From the NCBI GenBank assembly GCA_019414205.1, contig DXML01000004.1, forward strand, positions 1-48,570: a DNA stretch of 48,570 nt, read 5' to 3'. A program made the position numbers and the translations under genes. The DNA is from Collinsella sp. Its GTDB lineage: Bacteria > Actinomycetota > Coriobacteriia > Coriobacteriales > Coriobacteriaceae. Below are positions 35,694 through 43,760 of this stretch, in pieces. Position 1 is the first letter of the stretch, and every line of letters starts with the position of its first letter. The notes beneath the pieces are model-generated. The model saw only the letters and a list, made by a program, of their open reading frames with translations. It made no database searches and was not told the origin of the DNA.

Positions 35694-36998
35694 TTAGGCA
35701 TCCCAGGCGTCGCGGCCGCGCAGCGCGCGCAGGCCGATGTCGTGACGCAGGGTCTTACCCTCAAAATCAATCTTCTCGCAGGCCTCGTAGGCAAGGTTGC
35801 GAGCGTTCTCGAACGTGTCGCCCAGAGCGGTCACGGCAAGCACGCGACCACCATTGGTCAAGAGCTGGCCGTTCACCACAGCAGTGCCCGCGTGGTACAC
35901 GGTCACGTTCTCCATGGCCTCGGCATCGGTGATACCGGCGATGACCTTGCCCCTCTCGTAGCTGCCGGGATAGCCCGCGCTCGTCAGGACAACGGCCACG
36001 GCCCACTCGTCGCGCCAGTCGAGCTCAATCTGATCGAGCTCACAGTTGGCGCAGGCCAGCATGACCTCAACCAGGTCGTTCTTAAGGCGCGGCAGCACGA
36101 CCTGCGTCTCGGGGTCGCCAAAGCGGGCATTGAACTCCAGCACCTTGGGGCCGGCGGGCGTGAGCATAAAGCCGCCGTACAGGCAGCCGCGGTAGTCGAT
36201 GCCCTCGGCAGCAAGCTCGGCAACGGTCTGCTCCATGACCTTCACCATGGTGGCGTGCTCCTCGTCGGTCACGATGGGCACCGGGCTGTAGACACCCATG
36301 CCGCCGGTGTTGGGGCCCTTGTCGCCCTCGAGCGCGCGCTTGTGGTCCTGCGAGGTGGCCATGGGGCGCACGGTCTTGCCGTCGGTAAAGGCCAAAAGCG
36401 AGCACTCGGGGCCGGTCAGCATCTCCTCGATAACCACGGTGTTGCCGGCATCGCCAAAGGTGCCGCCAAAGCACTCGCGCACGGCCTCCTCGGCCTGCTC
36501 AAGTTCGGTCGCCACGATAACGCCCTTGCCCGCGGCAAGGCCGTCGGCCTTGACGACCAGCGGAGCGCCCTGCTCACGCACATAAGCAAGAGCCGAAGCC
36601 TCGTCGGTAAACGAGCCGTAGGCTGCCGTCGGAATGCCCGCGCGCTCCATGAGCTGCTTGGAGAACAGCTTAGAGCCCTCCATCTGGGCGCCCTCGGCAC
36701 CCGGGCCAAAGCAGGGAATACCCACCGCGCGCACGGCGTCGGCCACGCCCGCCACGAGCGGAGCCTCGGGGCCAATTACCACGAGTCCGCATCCGTGGCT
36801 CTGCGCAAACGCCGCCACGGCCGCAGGATCGCAGTCGTCGAGAACAACGTTCTCGCCGCAGCTCGCGGTGCCGCCGTTGCCCGGCGCGATGTAGAGCTTG
36901 CCGGCGCGCGGTGATGCTGCGAGCTTAGCTGCCAAAGCATGCTCACGGCCGCCGCTGCCCAACAACAGGATGTCGATGGTTTGAGTGTCCGCCTTCAA
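35694..36998 (-). CDS. purD: Phosphoribosylamine-glycine ligase
   Basis: A 434-residue GAR synthetase (ATP-grasp), the second step of purine synthesis. The N-terminus is IDILLLGSGGREHALAAKL and the ATP-grasp signature includes VVKADGLAAGKGVIVA. The start is a TTG at 36998: GAGGAGG lies five bases upstream, and the usual GxGGREHA motif begins about ten residues in. The open frame runs 56 codons further up but crosses the purA terminator region, so it was rejected. Confidence 0.95.
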   Translation of the reverse strand: MKADTQTIDILLLGSGGREHALAAKLAASPRAGKLYIAPGNGGTASCGENVVLDDCDPAAVAAFAQSHGCGLVVIGPEAPLVAGVADAVRAVGIPCFGPGAEGAQMEGSKLFSKQLMERAGIPTAAYGSFTDEASALAYVREQGAPLVVKADGLAAGKGVIVATELEQAEEAVRECFGGTFGDAGNTVVIEEMLTGPECSLLAFTDGKTVRPMATSQDHKRALEGDKGPNTGGMGVYSPVPIVTDEEHATMVKVMEQTVAELAAEGIDYRGCLYGGFMLTPAGPKVLEFNARFGDPETQVVLPRLKNDLVEVMLACANCELDQIELDWRDEWAVAVVLTSAGYPGSYERGKVIAGITDAEAMENVTVYHAGTAVVNGQLLTNGGRVLAVTALGDTFENARNLAYEACEKIDFEGKTLRHDIGLRALRGRDAWDA

Positions 36999-37052
36999 GG
37001 GTGCCTCCTCTATGGATGAATGGCCCGCTCCGCGCGAGCCCTTTGCAAGCAA

Positions 37053-37094
37053 ATATACCCCTCGGCCGCCCGCTTGGGCTGCAAAGGGGTATAT
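37053..37094 (-). terminator. Possible terminator after purA
   Basis: A 9-bp stem (ATATACCCC) around a loop with an inner GCCC/GGGC dyad, then TTTGCTTG on the minus strand; weak T-run. Confidence 0.4.
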
Positions 37095-37116
37095 CGCAAT
37101 AACCAAATAGTCCCGA

Positions 37117-38403
37117 TTACTTCCAGAATCGGTTGATGATCTGCTCGCGACCGGCGCCGACGCCAATGAACGTCACGCGGGTGTGTGCCAGATCCTCGAT
37201 AAACGCCACGTAGTCCTGAGCCTCCTGCGGCAGCTCATCAAAGCTGCGGCAACCGGTGATGTCGCACTTCCAGCCGGGGAGCTCCTCGTAGATGGGCTTG
37301 GCATGCTCAAAGCGCACCTGATGCTCGGGCACGCTGGTGTAGCGCTCGCCATCGACGTCGTAGGCCACGCACACCTTGATGGTGTCGAAGGCCGAAAGCA
37401 CGTCGAGCTTAGTCAGGGCGATATCGGTGAGGCCGTTGACGCGTGAGGCGTAGTTGGCGATGGGGCCGTCGAACCAGCCGCAGCGACGACGGCGACCGGT
37501 GGTCACACCGTACTCATAGCCCTCCTCGGTCAGCGTGTGACCGGCCTCGGACTCATAGGAAAGCTCGGTGGGCATGGGGCCCGAACCGACGCGGGTGATA
37601 TAGGCCTTCATGACGCCCAGCACGCGGTCGACGTTCTTCATGCCCACGCCGGAGCCGGTGATGGCGCCGCCGGCGGTGCAGTTGGAAGACGTCACGTACG
37701 GATAGGTGCCGTGGTCGATGTCGAGCAACGTCGCCTGGGCGCCCTCAAACAGCAGGTCCTTGCCCTCATCGATCATGTTGTTGAGCAGCAGGCTCGTCTC
37801 GGTGATGTAGGGACGCAGGCGCTCGGCCATGGGCAGGTACTCGTCGCAAATCTGGTCCACGGTGTAGGTGGGCAGGTTGTAGATGAGCTCAAGCTCGGGG
37901 TTCACGCGGGCGAGAGCGGTCTCAAGCTTGTCGCGGAACAGCGCCTCGTCCAGCATATCCTGCATGCGCAGGCCAATGCGGGCCATCTTGTCCTGATAGC
38001 ACGGACCGATACCGCGCTTGGTGGTACCGATGTTCTTCTTGCCGAGCTTCTGCTCAAAGGCGCCATCCAGGTCGATGTGGTACGGCATGATGACATGCGC
38101 GTTGCCGCTAATCTTGAGGTTCTTGGTGGTGATGCCGTCGGCCTCAAACATGTCGATCTCCTCAAGGACAACCTTGGGGTTGACGACGCAGCCGTTACCG
38201 ATCACCGACACATGGTCGGAATACATGATGCCGGAGGGCACCTGGTGCAGGCCGTACTTCTTGCCGTTGACGACGATGGTGTGGCCGGCGTTGTTGCCGC
38301 CCGAGTAGCGCACGACGGCATCGAAGTCGCCGGCGACCAGGTCGCAGATCTTACCCTTGCCCTCATCGCCCCACTGGGCACCGACCAAAACGGTTGACGG
38401 CAT
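37117..38403 (-). CDS. purA: Adenylosuccinate synthase
   Basis: A 428-residue GTP-dependent enzyme that joins IMP and aspartate, the first step from IMP to AMP. VLVGAQWGDEGKGKICD at the N-terminus is the GTP loop with the catalytic Asp; NAGHTIV, TTKRGIGPCYQDK and TGRRRRCGWFD are all present. Length is normal. It has its own promoter upstream and stands alone between purD and dnaB. purB is not in the window. Confidence 0.97.
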   Translation of the reverse strand: MPSTVLVGAQWGDEGKGKICDLVAGDFDAVVRYSGGNNAGHTIVVNGKKYGLHQVPSGIMYSDHVSVIGNGCVVNPKVVLEEIDMFEADGITTKNLKISGNAHVIMPYHIDLDGAFEQKLGKKNIGTTKRGIGPCYQDKMARIGLRMQDMLDEALFRDKLETALARVNPELELIYNLPTYTVDQICDEYLPMAERLRPYITETSLLLNNMIDEGKDLLFEGAQATLLDIDHGTYPYVTSSNCTAGGAITGSGVGMKNVDRVLGVMKAYITRVGSGPMPTELSYESEAGHTLTEEGYEYGVTTGRRRRCGWFDGPIANYASRVNGLTDIALTKLDVLSAFDTIKVCVAYDVDGERYTSVPEHQVRFEHAKPIYEELPGWKCDITGCRSFDELPQEAQDYVAFIEDLAHTRVTFIGVGAGREQIINRFWK

Positions 38404-38469
38404 GTTTACTCCTTACATTCATGGACTGTCTACGCGCCACGCCGGCACGCAGAAGCACAAAACATTCCC

Positions 38470-38498
38470 AGTATACCCGTGCAACGGGCGCCTGTCCT
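38470..38498 (-). promoter_or_regulatory. Promoter of purA
   Basis: On the minus strand AGGACA (38493-38498), a 17-base spacer and TATACT (38470-38475), 67 bases before the ATG. The -35 overlaps the end of dnaB. Confidence 0.5.
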
Positions 38499-39888
38499 AC
38501 TCCTCGGCATGTGCCCCATCAAGCTCATAGAACTTGGTGGATGCCGGCAGGAACATCAGGTCGACGTCGCCGATCGGGCCCGAACGGTTCTTGGCCACGA
38601 CGATACGCGTAACGCCCTCGTCGGGTCGATCGTCGCGCGAGGCTTCGGCCTCGTCGGCGGAGCGGTCCAAGAACATAACGATATCGGCGTCCTGCTCGAT
38701 GGAGCCCGATTCACGAAGGTCGGAAAGCTGCGGGCGCTTGCCGGTACGGGATTCGACCTGACGCGAGAGCTGCGACAGCGCGATGAGCGGGATCTTGAGT
38801 TCCTTGGCCATGATCTTCAGACCACGCGACATCTCGGAGACCTCGACGGTACGGCTCTCGGAGCGGCGTCCCGGCGGAGGACTCACCAGCTGCAGGTAGT
38901 CCAGGATGATGATGGCCTTCTCCTTGTTGTGGAGCATGCGGCGGCTCTTGGCGCGAATCTCGGTCACTGTGGTGCCGGGCGTATCGTCAATCAGAATATC
39001 GAGCTTGGACAAGGTCTGCGTGGCCTCGTTGATATTGGCCCACTGCTCGGGGCTAATGCGGCCCATGCGGAAGTCACTGATCGAAATCATGGCGTAGGCG
39101 CAAATCAGACGCTGGGCAATTTCCTTGCCCGACATCTCCAGCGAGAAGAAGCCGACGGTATAACCGGCCGCGGCAGCGTTGAGCGCCAGATTCAGGGCGA
39201 ACGACGTCTTACCCACAGCAGGGCGGGCGCCGATGATGATGAGCTGGCCCTCGCGAAAACCCATGAGCATGCGGTCGAGCGACGGGAAGCCCGTGGGCAC
39301 GCCCGCAGCCTGGCCGCCTGCCTGGCACACTTCCTCGGCCTCGTTATAGGCCTCGACCATAAACTCGGTCAGCGTCTTGTAGCTCGACTTGACCTCGCGC
39401 GCCGTGACCTTGAGCAACTTGCTCTCGGCCAGCTCCACGACCTCTTTGGTATCGGTGGGAGCGTTATAGGCCAGCGCGTTGATCTCGTTGGTGGCGCCGA
39501 TCAGCTCACGCAGCATCGAATCGCGGCGAACGATAGCGGCATGGTGCTGCCAGTTGACGAGCGACAGGGTCTGACCCATCAACTCCAAAATGTAGGCCTC
39601 GCCGCCCACGGCATCAAGCTTGTTGATGCTTCGCAGGTAATCGATCAGCGAGATGGAGTCGATGGGAATGCGGCTGTTGTACATATCGACCATCGCGGTA
39701 TAGATGGTCTTATGAATGGGCCGGTAGAAGTCATCGGGCTGCAGCTCGACCTGGGCCTCTTCGACCACCTCGGGCGATAGCAGCATAGCGGCCAGTACAT
39801 TGGCCTCTGCATCTTGGTTTTGGGGAAGACCCAACTTGGAGCCGCGGTCCTCAACCGTCAGCCCGGTCTCCCTATCGTCATATGCCAT
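38497..39888 (-). CDS. dnaB: Replicative DNA helicase
   Basis: A 463-residue hexameric helicase. The N-terminal helical domain starts at LPQNQDAEANVLAAMLLSP, the RecA-like domain has Walker A GARPAVGKTSFAL, Walker B IIILDYLQL, and the SQLSRQVE and DLRESGSIEQDAD motifs. No intein. I place the start at 39888 (GAGG six bases upstream); an ATG four codons earlier is possible. It lies after the rplI operon, but a terminator separates them, so its promoter should be in 39889-40050, where GTCCT and AGGAC form a small dyad near 39992-40006. Confidence 0.96.
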   Translation of the reverse strand: MAYDDRETGLTVEDRGSKLGLPQNQDAEANVLAAMLLSPEVVEEAQVELQPDDFYRPIHKTIYTAMVDMYNSRIPIDSISLIDYLRSINKLDAVGGEAYILELMGQTLSLVNWQHHAAIVRRDSMLRELIGATNEINALAYNAPTDTKEVVELAESKLLKVTAREVKSSYKTLTEFMVEAYNEAEEVCQAGGQAAGVPTGFPSLDRMLMGFREGQLIIIGARPAVGKTSFALNLALNAAAAGYTVGFFSLEMSGKEIAQRLICAYAMISISDFRMGRISPEQWANINEATQTLSKLDILIDDTPGTTVTEIRAKSRRMLHNKEKAIIILDYLQLVSPPPGRRSESRTVEVSEMSRGLKIMAKELKIPLIALSQLSRQVESRTGKRPQLSDLRESGSIEQDADIVMFLDRSADEAEASRDDRPDEGVTRIVVAKNRSGPIGDVDLMFLPASTKFYELDGAHAEE

Positions 39889-40050
39889 GAGCATCCTCAT
39901 TCATATCGCTTGCGAGCATCCATAGTATCAGCCACGGTCCCAAAACGCGCCGCGCGCCGCCAATCATCACCGAACCAAACGGATGAACGGTCCTGTATAT
40001 AGGACTTCGACGCAACGTTCACCATGACACTCACTCAGCGCAAAAAACAA

Positions 40051-40080
40051 AAGGGCGCCCTGGTTTCCCAGAGCGCCCTT
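40051..40080 (-). terminator. Terminator of the rpsF-ssb-rpsR-rplI operon
   Basis: AAGGGCG-CTGG type stem of about 12 pairs with one internal mismatch, followed by TTTTGTTTTTTG on the minus strand, 33 bases after the rplI stop. Confidence 0.78.
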
Positions 40081-40112
40081 CTTAGAACAAGATTGTTGCG
40101 TTGCAGCAAATG

Positions 40113-40652
40113 CTACTCGGCAGCAGCCTCAGTCTCGACCTCGGCGGTCTCGGCCTCGGCGACCTCAGCGGCCTCCTCGACCTCAGCCTCGGCAGCGAGC
40201 TCCTCGGCGGTAACGCCGACGAGAACGACAACCTCGGCCTTGATCTCGCGGTACAGCGAGATGGCAACGGTGTGGGCACCGGCAACCTTGATGGGCTTAC
40301 CGAGCTCGACGCGCTTGCGGTCGATGTCCATACCGAGCTGAGCCTTGATGGCGTCAGCGATCATAGCGGCGGTAACGGAGCCAAAGAGGATGCCCTCGTC
40401 GCCGACCTTGACGTCAACGGTGACCGTCTTGCCCTCGAAGGCAGCCTTGGTCTCGTTGGCGGTAGCCAGACGGACGGCCTCGCGCTTGGCGATGTTGTTG
40501 CGACGCTCGTCAAGCTGCTTGAGGTTGCCCTTGGTGGCGGCAACAGCGAGCTTCTTGGGGAACAGGAAGTTCTCAGCGTAACCCTGAGCGACCTCTACGA
40601 CGTCACCCTCGCCGCCCTTGCCCTTGATCTCATCGAGAAGAATAACCTTCAT
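40113..40652 (-). CDS. rplI: Ribosomal protein bL9
   Basis: A 179-residue large-subunit protein that binds 23S rRNA near the L1 stalk. The N-terminal domain MKVILLDEIKGKGGEGDVVEVAQGYAENFL is the family signature. The C-terminal rRNA-binding domain is followed by about 30 extra residues made almost only of Ala, Glu, Val and Thr, so the protein is about 30 longer than usual. AAGGGAG precedes the ATG. Last gene of its operon. Confidence 0.96.
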   Translation of the reverse strand: MKVILLDEIKGKGGEGDVVEVAQGYAENFLFPKKLAVAATKGNLKQLDERRNNIAKREAVRLATANETKAAFEGKTVTVDVKVGDEGILFGSVTAAMIADAIKAQLGMDIDRKRVELGKPIKVAGAHTVAISLYREIKAEVVVLVGVTAEELAAEAEVEEAAEVAEAETAEVETEAAAE

Positions 40653-40667
40653 GATGCGTCTCCCTTC

Positions 40668-40934
40668 TTAGCCGCGGTCGCGGTTGCCACGAGAGGAAAC
40701 CACGGGGACGGTGTACGGCAGGAGAGCCATCTCGCGGGCGCGCTTGATGGCGTTGGCGATGTCATGCTGATGCTGCGTGCAAGCGCCAGTGACGCGACGG
40801 GGCTTAATCTTGCCACGGTCGGTCATGTACTTACGGAGAAGCTGAGTGTCCTTATAGTCGATGAACTCAGTGTTCTCCTTGCAGAACTGGCAGTACTTAC
40901 GACGCGGCTGACGTGCAGAAAAATCATTAGCCAT
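40668..40934 (-). CDS. rpsR: Ribosomal protein bS18, zinc-binding type
   Basis: An 88-residue small-subunit protein. It keeps the C-x2-C (YCQFC, Cys15 and Cys18) and the later C-x-x-H (ACTQHQH), so it is the zinc-binding form, together with the conserved KIKPRRVTGACTQHQ stretch. It partners bS6 on the ribosome. The ATG at 40934 (AAAGG upstream) was preferred to an ORF start 17 codons earlier. It lies between ssb and rplI. Confidence 0.96.
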   Translation of the reverse strand: MANDFSARQPRRKYCQFCKENTEFIDYKDTQLLRKYMTDRGKIKPRRVTGACTQHQHDIANAIKRAREMALLPYTVPVVSSRGNRDRG

Positions 40935-41006
40935 GTCAAAATACCTTTCGTTTGGCAACTTCGGCGAACCGAAGCCGCCTCTCACTCAAAAATAGGTGAA
41001 CAACCC

Positions 41007-41459
41007 TTAGAACGGGATGTCCTCATCGTAGACGTCGACCGCGGGCGGCGTAGCCACCGGTGCGGCAGGACGTGCTGCGGGCGCGGGAGCTGCGGGGGCG
41101 TAACCGCCCTGGTCGTAGCCACCCTGGCCACCACGGGAGCTCATAAACTCGATCTCATCGACGATGACCTCAAGCTTGCTCCGGCGCTGGCCGTCGCGCT
41201 CCCAAGAGCTGTAGCGCAGCTTGCCCTCGATCGCGACCTTGTTTCCCTTTGCCAGGAAACGGCTCACGGCCTCGGCGCGGGTGCCGAACATGGTGCAGTC
41301 GACAAAGTTGGGATAGTCCTCCCACTCGCCAGTCTGCGCGTTGCGGCGACGATCGTTCACGGCGACGCCAAAGGACAGAACCTGGGTTCCGCCGGCGGTG
41401 GCGCGCAGCTCGGGATCGCGGGTGAGGTTACCGGTGATGTTCACTCGATTGATGCTCAT
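41007..41459 (-). CDS. ssb: Single-stranded DNA-binding protein
   Basis: A 150-residue OB-fold protein: MSINRVNITGNLTRDPELR at the N-terminus, a Gly/Ala/Pro-rich linker (about 105-140) and the acidic C-terminal tip DEDIPF that binds partner proteins. It sits between rpsF and rpsR, the common bacterial order. GAGGAA precedes the ATG. Confidence 0.96.
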   Translation of the reverse strand: MSINRVNITGNLTRDPELRATAGGTQVLSFGVAVNDRRRNAQTGEWEDYPNFVDCTMFGTRAEAVSRFLAKGNKVAIEGKLRYSSWERDGQRRSKLEVIVDEIEFMSSRGGQGGYDQGGYAPAAPAPAARPAAPVATPPAVDVYDEDIPF

Positions 41460-41507
41460 AACTCACTACTTCCTCTTGGGGCACAAGCCCAGTCCAAAAC
41501 GACAGTC

Positions 41508-41801
41508 TTACTCCTGGTCGTCGCGACGGACGATCATGTGGCGGACCACAGCGTCGGTGATGCGCAGGACGCGATCAAGCTCGGCGATCTGGGTAGGATC
41601 TGCGTGGAAGTTGATGAGGGTGTAGTCACCATCGGTGAGGTCGTTGATCTCGTAGGCGAGCTTGCGCTTGCCCCACTCGTCAACGGAGTCGACCTTGCCA
41701 GCGCCCTCAGCGATCGTGGTATCGATACGCTTCATAACAGCGAGACGAGTCTCGGGGTCGAGCGACGGGTCAACAAAGAACAGCAGTTCATAAGCCTTCA
41801 T
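41508..41801 (-). CDS. rpsF: Ribosomal protein bS6
   Basis: A 97-residue small-subunit protein, MKAYELLFFVDPSLD at the start and the conserved WGKRKLAYEIN. No C-terminal acidic tail. The ATG at 41801 has GAGGAGG about nine bases upstream. First gene of rpsF-ssb-rpsR-rplI, with its own promoter and a leader hairpin. Confidence 0.96.
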   Translation of the reverse strand: MKAYELLFFVDPSLDPETRLAVMKRIDTTIAEGAGKVDSVDEWGKRKLAYEINDLTDGDYTLINFHADPTQIAELDRVLRITDAVVRHMIVRRDDQE

Positions 41802-41827
41802 ATTGTCACCTCCTCTGGGCAAATGTG

Positions 41828-41856
41828 GCTTCAGGTCGTGAAGGTGCGCCTGAAGC
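41828..41856 (-). promoter_or_regulatory. Leader hairpin of the rpsF operon
   Basis: GCTTCAGG pairs with CCTGAAGC around a 13-base loop, 27 bases before the rpsF start and 16 after the -10. bS6:bS18 complexes regulate this operon through a leader hairpin in many bacteria. Position fits, but I cannot confirm the exact protein-binding motif here. Confidence 0.4.
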
Positions 41857-41872
41857 AGGAAAAGACTTGGTA

Positions 41873-41901
41873 ATAATATCTTTCAACCTCCTAGGCTGCA
41901 A
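41873..41901 (-). promoter_or_regulatory. Promoter of the rpsF operon
   Basis: On the minus strand TTGCAG (41896-41901), a 17-base spacer, TATTAT (41873-41878). GCTGCA and TGCAGC (41895-41912) form an inverted repeat over the -35. Confidence 0.7.
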
Positions 41902-41912
41902 GAATATGCAGC

Positions 41913-42262
41913 TACAACCTCATGACCTCCACATATGTCCATGCTCACACGGCACTTCATGCGCATTCCAACCAAATGCTGACCAAATGCTTGACGGATC
42001 TGTGTTCAAGATACGGTGCCGTGGGGACAAGCTGAGCCAAGCCGCAGGTCAGCGGGCACAAGGCTGTGGTCGCAAAATGCATACCAGTGGCCCACAGCAC
42101 CACCCAAAGATTTTTAAATTCATTGCCAAGTCGCTTATGAATACCCTTTTTTGAACAATTGAGTTGATCAACCACGCTGGTCGGAAGCCGTTTTTTGGGA
42201 CCTCAAGCCCCACTGCAGCGCCAAGCACGGCCAAGCGTTTTAAAAAATGCCAACTTTTCTGT
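41913..42262. other. Non-coding stretch between the rpsF operon and tRNA-Ser
   Basis: No gene or known RNA is recognised. Two weak hairpins are seen on the plus strand: GCTGTGG with CCACAGC at about 42063-42100, and ATTCAT with ATGAAT followed by CCCTTTTTTG at about 42118-42152, the latter terminator-like. Base composition is less GC-rich than in the genes. Confidence 0.5.
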
Positions 42263-42290
42263 TTGCACTTTGCGATTCCTCGTGTATACT
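42263..42290 (+). promoter_or_regulatory. Promoter of tRNA-Ser(GGA)
   Basis: TTGCAC (42263-42268), a 16-base spacer and TGTATACT with TATACT at 42285-42290, 16 bases before the tRNA. Confidence 0.62.
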
Positions 42291-42306
42291 GACTTTCGCA
42301 TTTAAC

Positions 42307-42397
42307 GGAGAGTTGTCCGAGTGGCCGAAGGAGCACGATTGGAAATCGTGTAGGCGTCAAAAGCGTCTCCAGGGTTCAAATCCCTGACTCTCCGCCA
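42307..42397 (+). tRNA. tRNA-Ser (anticodon GGA)
   Basis: A class II tRNA with a long variable arm. The acceptor stem GGAGAGT pairs with ACTCTCC, the anticodon loop is TTGGAAA (GGA, reading UCC/UCU), the T loop is TTCAAAT and CCA is encoded. Its own promoter and terminator flank it. Confidence 0.96.
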
Positions 42398-42406
42398 GTT
42401 AATTCC

Positions 42407-42436
42407 AAAGCAGGCCTTCGAGCCTGCTTTGTTTTT
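42407..42436 (+). terminator. Terminator after tRNA-Ser(GGA)
   Basis: AAAGCAGGC pairs with GCCTGCTTT around a six-base loop, followed by GTTTTT. The next tRNA starts ten bases later. Confidence 0.75.
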
Positions 42437-42445
42437 ACCCCACGC

Positions 42446-42536
42446 GGAGGGGTGGCAGAGTGGTTGAATGCGGCGGTCTCGAAAACCGTTTGGCCTGTAT
42501 AAGGTCACGAGGGTTCGAATCCCTCCTCCTCCGCCA
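42446..42536 (+). tRNA. tRNA-Ser (anticodon CGA)
   Basis: A class II tRNA. Acceptor stem GGAGGGG pairs with CTCCTCC (one G-U), anticodon loop CTCGAAA (CGA, reading UCG), T loop TTCGAAT, encoded CCA. Its 3' 25 bases reappear inverted at 42601-42625. Confidence 0.96.
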
Positions 42537-42548
42537 TTTTGGTTGAGA

Positions 42549-42574
42549 AAGCTCCCGAAAACGGGGGCTTTTTT
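42549..42574 (+). terminator. Terminator after tRNA-Ser(CGA)
   Basis: AAGCTCCCG pairs with CGGGGGCTT around AAAA, followed by TTTT. Confidence 0.8.
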
Positions 42575-42600
42575 GTTTAGAGTCCCTTACAAGCAAATAC

Positions 42601-42625
42601 GGCGGAGGAGGAGGGATTCGAACCC
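42601..42625 (-). repeat. Inverted copy of the tRNA-Ser(CGA) 3' end
   Basis: These 25 bases are the exact reverse complement of 42511-42535 (T arm and acceptor 3' strand). No matching 5' half follows on the minus strand; instead there are stacked hairpins up to 42729. It is therefore a tRNA fragment and not a gene. It may be the scar of an integration or recombination event. Confidence 0.75.
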
Positions 42626-42964
42626 GTCAGGACGCGGAGCGTAAAGAAAACACGCCAGTGGCACGTTTTTAGCGCAGCGCGGTCGGCGCAAGCCGACCGA
42701 ATAAATTTTGAGCTCCGCTCAAAATTTGGACATCCCTCCTATTCAGCCACGTCCCCCATTGCTTTCGATTTCACCTTGAATCTCAAACATGTACATCACC
42801 CTCCAAAAACGACATTTTTCGGCATCTTTGGAGGCTGATGCACATGTTTGGTACCCATGACCGTTCCCAGTCCCTACCGTTTGCCGAGCAATAGGGTCTC
42901 AATCGCCGCCAACCATGTACTATGTACGGGCATTGTTCAAACCCGAGAATCAAAGGACCTCATC
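42626..42964. other. Structured non-coding region upstream of the TRIC gene
   Basis: Contains GGTCGGC with GCCGACC (about 42687-42705), AAATTTTGAGC with GCTCAAAATTT around TCC (about 42704-42728, 11 perfect pairs) and a 24-bp imperfect palindrome at 42784-42850. No gene is seen. The promoter of the TRIC gene should lie near 42900-42940; TACTAT at 42919-42924 is a possible -10. Confidence 0.55.
42784..42850. repeat. 24-bp imperfect palindrome
   Basis: CAAACATGT-CATC-CTCCAAA on the left pairs with TTTGGAG-GATG-ACATGTTTG on the right: 22 of 24 positions pair, with a 19-base loop. No T-run. No second copy was seen in this window. Confidence 0.65.
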
Positions 42965-43654
42965 TTGCCCGTCGTCGCCGCTATGACTGTTACTTCACAC
43001 GCCTCGGATGCCATGGTCGCTATCCCATTTTGGCTCGAGATGTTCGCCGTTGTCGCGGCATCGATCTCGGGCGTGCTGGTCGCTCGCGAGCACAAGCTCG
43101 ACCTGGTGGGCGCGGTCGCGCTCGCGGTGGTCTGCGGTCTGGGCGGCGGTCTTTTGCGCGATATGACGCTCCAGGTCGGCAACGTCTACATCCTCAACCA
43201 GCCCATGGCACTACCGCTCTCCATCGCCACAGCCGCCATCATCTATATCTTCCCGGCAATCGTCGATAAGCCCGAAAAACTCATTCCCCTGCTCGACATC
43301 ATCTCGGTCGGCATCTATGCAGCAACCGGCGCGGACAAGGCGTTGGTGTACGGATTTGCGCCCGCCGTATGTATCATGATGGGCTTCTTTACCGCCGTGG
43401 GCGGCGGCATGCTGCGCGACGGCTTTATGGGCGTGGTCCCGGGCATTTTCCAACGCACCAACTTCTATGCCATCGCGGCCATCGCCGGATCGGCAAGCTA
43501 TGTAGCCCTCGTCATGAGCGGCCTCATGAGCAATGTTGCCGCACTGGTCGTATGCGTTGTGGTGACCATGGGGCTGCGTTGGCTATCACTGCGCTTTGAC
43601 ATTAAAAGCCCTACCGAGGAAGACATCGCGCGCTTTTTGCACCGTAAAAAGTAG
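42965..43654 (+). CDS. TRIC-type cation channel family protein (UPF0126)
   Basis: A 229-residue membrane protein with two repeats of three helices plus a seventh. Each repeat carries the family Gly-rich motif: GGGLLRDM and GGGMLRDG. Bacterial homologues are trimeric cation channels; some members are tied to glycine uptake. I prefer the TTG start at 42965, which has AAAGGA seven bases upstream; an ATG at 42983 lacks a site. The frame is open further up through the palindrome, which I reject. Plus strand, alone. Confidence 0.85.
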   Translation: MPVVAAMTVTSHASDAMVAIPFWLEMFAVVAASISGVLVAREHKLDLVGAVALAVVCGLGGGLLRDMTLQVGNVYILNQPMALPLSIATAAIIYIFPAIVDKPEKLIPLLDIISVGIYAATGADKALVYGFAPAVCIMMGFFTAVGGGMLRDGFMGVVPGIFQRTNFYAIAAIAGSASYVALVMSGLMSNVAALVVCVVVTMGLRWLSLRFDIKSPTEEDIARFLHRKK

Positions 43655-43723
43655 GTAGCACAGCACAACCCCTCGAAATGCAACCGAGAGATTCTTTTAG
43701 AGCGCCCGCGCGTTGGGTACCCT

Positions 43724-43748
43724 GTTAGATACCTGTCGAGTATCTAAC
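43724..43748. promoter_or_regulatory. Candidate operator before the bactofilin-like gene
   Basis: A perfect 9-bp inverted repeat, GTTAGATAC, seven bases, GTATCTAAC, ending 12 bases before the ATG. It could be a repressor site or an mRNA hairpin next to the GAAGGA ribosome-binding site. Confidence 0.5.
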
Positions 43749-43760
43749 GAAGGATTCACT

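Noticed and set aside
36999..37166. 56-codon N-terminal extension of purD
   Set aside because: It crosses the purA terminator hairpin; the TTG at 36998 has a strong ribosome-binding site at the expected position.
42601..42729. Third tRNA-Ser gene on the minus strand
   Set aside because: Only the T arm and acceptor 3' strand match; no anticodon arm or pairing 5' strand exists.
42848..42964. 39-codon N-terminal extension of the TRIC protein
   Set aside because: It has no hydrophobic family sequence and begins at the palindrome; a TTG with a good ribosome-binding site lies downstream.
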